Translations under genes and position numbers: made by a program
The notes under the pieces: model-generated
Told to the model about the DNA's origin: nothing
Database searches by the model: none
The model's input: the letters and a program-made list of their open reading frames with translations, nothing else
NCBI GenBank assembly: GCA_038246545.1
Contig: JBBRVW010000008.1
Span: forward strand, 56,414-120,413
DNA length: 64,000 nucleotides
Reading direction: 5' to 3'
Source: JBBRVW01 sp038246545
GTDB taxonomy: Bacteria > Actinomycetota > Actinomycetes > JACCUZ01
Shown: piece by piece, positions 61,082 to 64,000 of the stretch
How the letters are laid out: every line of letters begins with the position of its first letter
Position numbering within the stretch: the first letter of the stretch is position 1

Positions 61082-61645
61082 TCAGGCAGGCGTCATCCTC
61101 TCGATCTCCTCGAGCCGGTCGGCTGCCGCCGTCAGGGCGGCGCTCAAGGCTCGAGCGGAGGCGGCCTGCAGAGCGGTGAGGTCGGAGCTGCGGCCGAGCT
61201 CCACGTCGACATACGGCCCCTCGTAGCCGTCGGCCAGTTGCGCCTGGCTGATGGTTTCCTCCGCCTCTCCGGTGTCGCCGGTGACCGGAATCAGTGCCAC
61301 CGTGGCGATCAGCGCCCGGTGGAGTAGGACATCGTCGCCGGCATCGAACACCGCCGGGTGCCTTCCCTGGCACCACCAGGGGCAGACCGCGGCCCGGGCG
61401 TTCATCGCTGCCTCGCGCTGCACCAGGCTGAGCGCGCCGGTGGCGGTCAGCACCTTGTGCACGGAGACCAAGAAGGCGGCGCCGTCAGGCATCCCCCAGG
61501 GGAGATCATCGAACGTCAGGAGCCCTTCCCGCTGCCCGTCGATTGCTGCCATTGCCAGCGGCATGGTGAGCCGGTCGCTGGCGTAGAGCAGCCGGTGGTC
61601 CGGCTCGGTGGTGGTAGCGGTGGTGGTCGTGTCGGTGTCGTGCAT
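61082..61645 (-). CDS. DUF6907-like element protein
   Basis: The 187-residue protein carries a VCPWWCQGRHP motif and later EGPYVDVELGRSSDLTALQA, a pattern I associate with DUF6907 proteins. These are common in actinobacterial integrative elements and have no known function. A long N-terminal half precedes it (HRLLYASDRLTMPLAMAAID), which is unlike short family members. The ATG at 61645 follows AGGAGG by five bases, a strong site. It sits next to the right attachment junction and reads into the element, opposite to the integrase. Confidence 0.62.
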   Translation of the reverse strand: MHDTDTTTTATTTEPDHRLLYASDRLTMPLAMAAIDGQREGLLTFDDLPWGMPDGAAFLVSVHKVLTATGALSLVQREAAMNARAAVCPWWCQGRHPAVFDAGDDVLLHRALIATVALIPVTGDTGEAEETISQAQLADGYEGPYVDVELGRSSDLTALQAASARALSAALTAAADRLEEIERMTPA

Positions 61646-61661
61646 GGTCGCCTCCTGCCGT

Positions 61662-61682
61662 CGGGCCACCTCTTGTGGCCCG
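61662..61682. promoter_or_regulatory. Palindrome between the right junction and the DUF6907 start
   Basis: CGGGCCAC-CTCTT-GTGGCCCG is a perfect 8-base inverted repeat, 17 bases upstream of the DUF6907 start and 32 bases from the attachment core. It could be an operator for a DNA-binding protein of the element or a hairpin in the leader. Confidence 0.48.
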
Positions 61683-61713
61683 GTGACTAGGAAGGTATGC
61701 GCATCGCGCTTGT

Positions 61714-61716
61714 GAC
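61714..61716. other. Right attachment junction (core GAC)
   Basis: The element ends ...GCATCGCGCTTGT, the core is GAC, and the host continues CATCATGGCGATCTCC. On the minus strand this is ATGATG-GTC, exactly where the TadC frame changes from KKEIAMM to the foreign tail VTSAMRIPS. Confidence 0.78.
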
Positions 61717-62568
61717 CATCATGGCGATCTCCTTCTTCCCGCCCGCCTCGAGCAGAGCCCTCTTGCCCGCCTCCCGCACGTCCACGGCCTGCGCGCGCAG
61801 CACCTCGGCCAGCGGGGTGCCGCGCTCGACGGCGATGGCGACACCGTCGACGAACCGGGACAGCGGCGGCAGGCTGGTGCGCACGGCGATTCCCTGCAGC
61901 GCGACCACGAGCGAGGCGCCGGCCCGGGCGTCGGCGAGGGCGCGGGACAGCTCGCGGGCCAGCTCGCCATGGCTGATCGTGGTGACGCGCTCCAGCGCGC
62001 CCACCGCACCCTCGCCGGCGGCAACGGTGAGGGCCAACAGCTCGGCGATGGTGGGGAACTCCGCCATCATCCGTTCCTCACGGGTGGTCACCTCCCGGGA
62101 CAGCCAACGGTCACGGGCGAGCACCCCGGAGACCGTGCAGACGAGGCACAGGATGAGCAGCGGCAGCGGCCGGAACCCGGAGTTGGCGGTGAAGAAGAGG
62201 CTGAGCGCGAGGCCGGCCAGCAGGCCGCCACCACCCCACAGGACCTGCTCGGCCCGGAACTCCTCCAGCGTCATGCCGCGCCCCGCCTGCTCCAGCCGGT
62301 GCCGCGCCGACGCGACCCCCCCGAGCACCCGCTCGATCAGCCGCGAAGCGTCACCGACGAAGGGACCGATGATCCGCTCGAGGGTCGGGAACGGCGTGAG
62401 TGCCCGGCTTCTGGCCAGCAGCCGCGACGGCCGCCCTGAGTCGCGGAGGTACGGCGCGAGCCGGTCGTCGAGGGTCGGCCGGCGCAGGGCGGGGACCCGC
62501 GAGACGGCCAGGGCGAGCCCGGCGCCCGCGAGGAGCCCGAGGCCGGCGCCCGCGAGCACGGTGCTCAC
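61717..62568 (-). pseudogene. tadC: 5' part of tadC, interrupted by the element
   Basis: This type II secretion F-domain protein of the Tad platform lacks its end. The host-coded part runs from GTG 62568 to KKEIAMM at 61717 (284 codons), with helices near the start and the FxxE-like MMAEFPTIAELLALTVAAGEGA (trimmed) region. The frame then runs into the element and adds VTSAMRIPS before a TAG at 61687, giving a 293-residue protein. It has lost the last membrane helix, now at 51828-51911, so it is probably non-functional or altered. Confidence 0.88.
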
Positions 62569-62581
62569 GTGCCTCCCCCGG

Positions 62582-63439
62582 TCATCGCAGCACCCGCTCT
62601 TCCTCGGGAAGCCGCCCGATCCGGACCATGACGCGGTAGGCGACGAGGCACAGACCACCGCCGATCGCCAGCACGACGAGCCCGGCCGCGGTGTTGTAGG
62701 CCTCGACGGCCTCCGGTCGCAGCGACAGCAGGCCCAGCACGATCCACGGGGCAGCGACCGCGAGCCGGGCGGCGTTGATCGTCCACCCCTGCCGGGTCTC
62801 CAGCTCGGCGCGGGTGCGGGCGTCCTCGCGCAGGAAGGCCGACAGGGTGCGCAGCAGCCTGCCGAGGTCGCTGCCACCCACCTCGCGCGCCATCCGCAAG
62901 GACTCCACGATGCGGTCGCCCACGGGGTCGGCGAGTGCCGCCTTGAGCCGGTCCAGGCACTCGAAGAAGCGGCCGGTGGCGCGGTAGTCCTCGCCGAACC
63001 GGATGAACGGTCGCCGCAGCTCCTCCGGTCCGCGAAGCCCCACCTGGGTCAGCGCCTCCGGCAACGAGAGGCCGGCGCGCACGCCGGACGCGAGGTTGTC
63101 GACCACCTCAGGCCACAGATCGCGCAGCTCGGACCGTCGCTGGCGGGCGCGGAACTTCACCAGTGCCACCGGCGCGTACGAGGCCATCACCGAGAAGGCG
63201 AACGCGATGGCCGGCGAGCGCGAGACGACGTACATGATCACGAGCACGACGAGCCCGACCCCGAGACAGGACGCCACCAGGGCGGCCGGGGTGACCGACT
63301 CGATGCCGGCCTGGGCGAGCTGGTCTGTGACCTTGTCGCGTCGGGTCACCCGGCCCGGTCGCGGCGGCGCCGGCGGGGTGAACGAGCGCCAGACCAGGAA
63401 CACCCCGAGGCCGAAGAGCAGGCCGACGAACGCGCCCAT
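62582..63439 (-). CDS. tadB: TadB-like inner-membrane platform protein (T2SSF)
   Basis: The 285-residue protein has a membrane segment at each end and a central T2SSF domain with LWPEVVDNLASGVRAGLSL, LPEALTQVG and FGEDYRATGRFFECLDRLK. With TadC it forms the membrane platform on which TadA drives pilus assembly. Its ATG at 63439 shares one base with the tadA stop (TGATG), and tadC starts 13 bases further on. Confidence 0.87.
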   Translation of the reverse strand: MGAFVGLLFGLGVFLVWRSFTPPAPPRPGRVTRRDKVTDQLAQAGIESVTPAALVASCLGVGLVVLVIMYVVSRSPAIAFAFSVMASYAPVALVKFRARQRRSELRDLWPEVVDNLASGVRAGLSLPEALTQVGLRGPEELRRPFIRFGEDYRATGRFFECLDRLKAALADPVGDRIVESLRMAREVGGSDLGRLLRTLSAFLREDARTRAELETRQGWTINAARLAVAAPWIVLGLLSLRPEAVEAYNTAAGLVVLAIGGGLCLVAYRVMVRIGRLPEEERVLR

Positions 63440-63999
63440 CAGTCCTGCCCGTACGGCGACAACAGCCGGGTGAGGTCGTAGCCGGCCTGGTCGAACCGCT
63501 CCTGGTGCGGTGGCCAGCCGTCGGCGCGAACCAGCTGGTCGCCGCGGGTGGTGAAGATGTCGGCGGTCTCGACGACATCGCCCTCGACCCGGCCGGGGAC
63601 GGCCACGACTTCGCGCACTGACCGGCGGCCGTCGCGCTCCACGGCGATGTGCACCACCAGGTCGATGCAGCCGGCGACAGTGGGGACGACGAACGCGTGT
63701 CCGACGTTCTCGCCCGCCAGCAGCGGCAGCGTACACATCTTCGTCACCGCCTCGCGTGCCGAGTTCGCGTGGATGGTGCACATGCCGGGCAGTCCGGAAT
63801 TCAGGGCGATGAGCAGGTCGAGGCTCTCCTCCTGACGGACCTCCCCGACGACGATCCGCGAGGGCCGCATCCGCAGCGCCTCCTTGACCAGCCGCCGCAG
63901 CTTGATCTCGCCGGTGCCCTCGAGGCTGGGCTGGCGGCACTGCATCGACACGACGTCCGGCAACGGCACCTTGAGCTCGAAGACCTCCTCGCAGGTCAC
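63439..63999 (-). CDS. tadA: TadA/CpaF-type secretion ATPase, C-terminal part
   Basis: The gene runs off the right edge of the window; about 186 C-terminal codons are seen. They contain the Walker B/Asp-box region and the VirB11-type pattern: QCRQPSLEGTGEIKLRRLVK, ALRMRPSRIVVGEVRQEES, and IHANSAREAVTKM with the His box. It powers the Tad pilus. As the operon head it is upstream of tadB, tadC and, beyond the inserted element, the pilin-like and tadE/tadG genes. Confidence 0.9.
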   Translation of the reverse strand: MTCEEVFELKVPLPDVVSMQCRQPSLEGTGEIKLRRLVKEALRMRPSRIVVGEVRQEESLDLLIALNSGLPGMCTIHANSAREAVTKMCTLPLLAGENVGHAFVVPTVAGCIDLVVHIAVERDGRRSVREVVAVPGRVEGDVVETADIFTTRGDQLVRADGWPPHQERFDQAGYDLTRLLSPYGQD

Positions 64000-64000
64000 C

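Larger units (their letters stand above)
51909..61716 (+). mobile_element. 9.8-kb integrative element inserted in tadC
   Basis: The element's ends are set by the break in tadC: the two host parts, 51828-51911 and 61714-62568, rejoin into one normal frame. Inside are a serine integrase at the left end and, reading right, small overlapping genes, a primase-helicase with a candidate origin, zinc-ribbon and cupin genes, two 33-residue membrane peptides and a DUF6907 gene. No capsid, portal, terminase, FtsK/SpoIIIE, relaxase or toxin gene is visible. It resembles a minimal actinobacterial integrative element or a phage satellite; which one is open. Confidence 0.9.

Noticed and set aside
51909..61716. 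Long direct repeats at the element ends, as for tyrosine integrases in tRNA genes
   Set aside because: Only a 3-base core is shared, no tRNA gene is present, and the integrase is a serine recombinase.

Overview
The window is high-GC actinobacterial chromosome, most like Nocardioidaceae (Nocardioides or a relative). Pointers are the GC-rich third positions, many GTG starts and 1-4 base gene overlaps, a DUF3039/helicase pair, a DUF222-HNH (13E12-type) gene, an F420-dependent oxidoreductase, a fused cysNC, and a mycobacterial-like tmRNA tag (ADSNQRAYALAA). No rRNA, tRNA, CRISPR array or insertion sequence was recognised. The genus is an inference.

Layout. 1-6.7 kb: a gene end, PBP4-type D-Ala-D-Ala carboxypeptidase, STAS antagonist, SF2 helicase, DUF3039, YqgE, VanZ-like protein and malic enzyme. 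7-10.8 kb: a signalling block of CHASE3 histidine kinase, Rcp1-like regulator, receiver-PP2C phosphatase and RsbW-like ATPase, that is phosphorelay plus partner-switching parts. 10.9-14.5 kb: acyltransferase and sulfate activation (cysD, cysNC). 14.8-17 kb: TetR regulator and MFS exporter with a palindromic operator. 17-26.7 kb: gamma-glutamyltransferase-like protein, DUF222-HNH gene carrying a compensated frameshift pair, two secreted TAP-type hydrolases, a wrecked cupin gene, an F420 enzyme and an MBL-fold hydrolase. 26.8-45.3 kb: the trans-translation/division locus (ssrA, smpB, S41 protease, M23 hydrolase, ftsX, ftsE, prfB). It contains later arrivals: a Ser/Thr kinase, a LuxR-type STAND regulator, a clostripain-like caspase-fold protease, and an LPXTG surface protein lying between prfB and ftsE. 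45.3-50.1 kb: K+ channel, a c-di-AMP riboswitch in front of an NlpC/P60 hydrolase, and a DUF1501/DUF1800 pair.

50.2-64 kb is the most interesting part. A Tad pilus operon runs right to left (tadA, tadB, tadC, pilin-like protein, two tadE, tadG). Its tadC gene is cut in two by a 9.8-kb integrative element at 51909-61716. Joining the flanks at a 3-bp core (GAC) restores a continuous TadC C-terminus. The element encodes a serine integrase, a Toprim primase-helicase with a repeat cluster in its 3' end (candidate origin), a chain of tiny overlapping genes, a DUF6907 protein, a cupin, a multi-zinc-ribbon protein and two paralogous 33-residue membrane microproteins. It has no capsid, terminase, FtsK/Tra or relaxase gene. 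It therefore looks like a minimal self-replicating integrative element, possibly a phage satellite.

How it works together (inference). While integrated, the element truncates TadC and separates the pilin/TadE/TadG genes from tadAB, so Tad pili are probably off until it excises. The integrase appears to be leaderless, with its -10 box just inside the element end. Its -35 position is poor in the integrated state but closer to consensus in the circle, which suggests a built-in expression switch.
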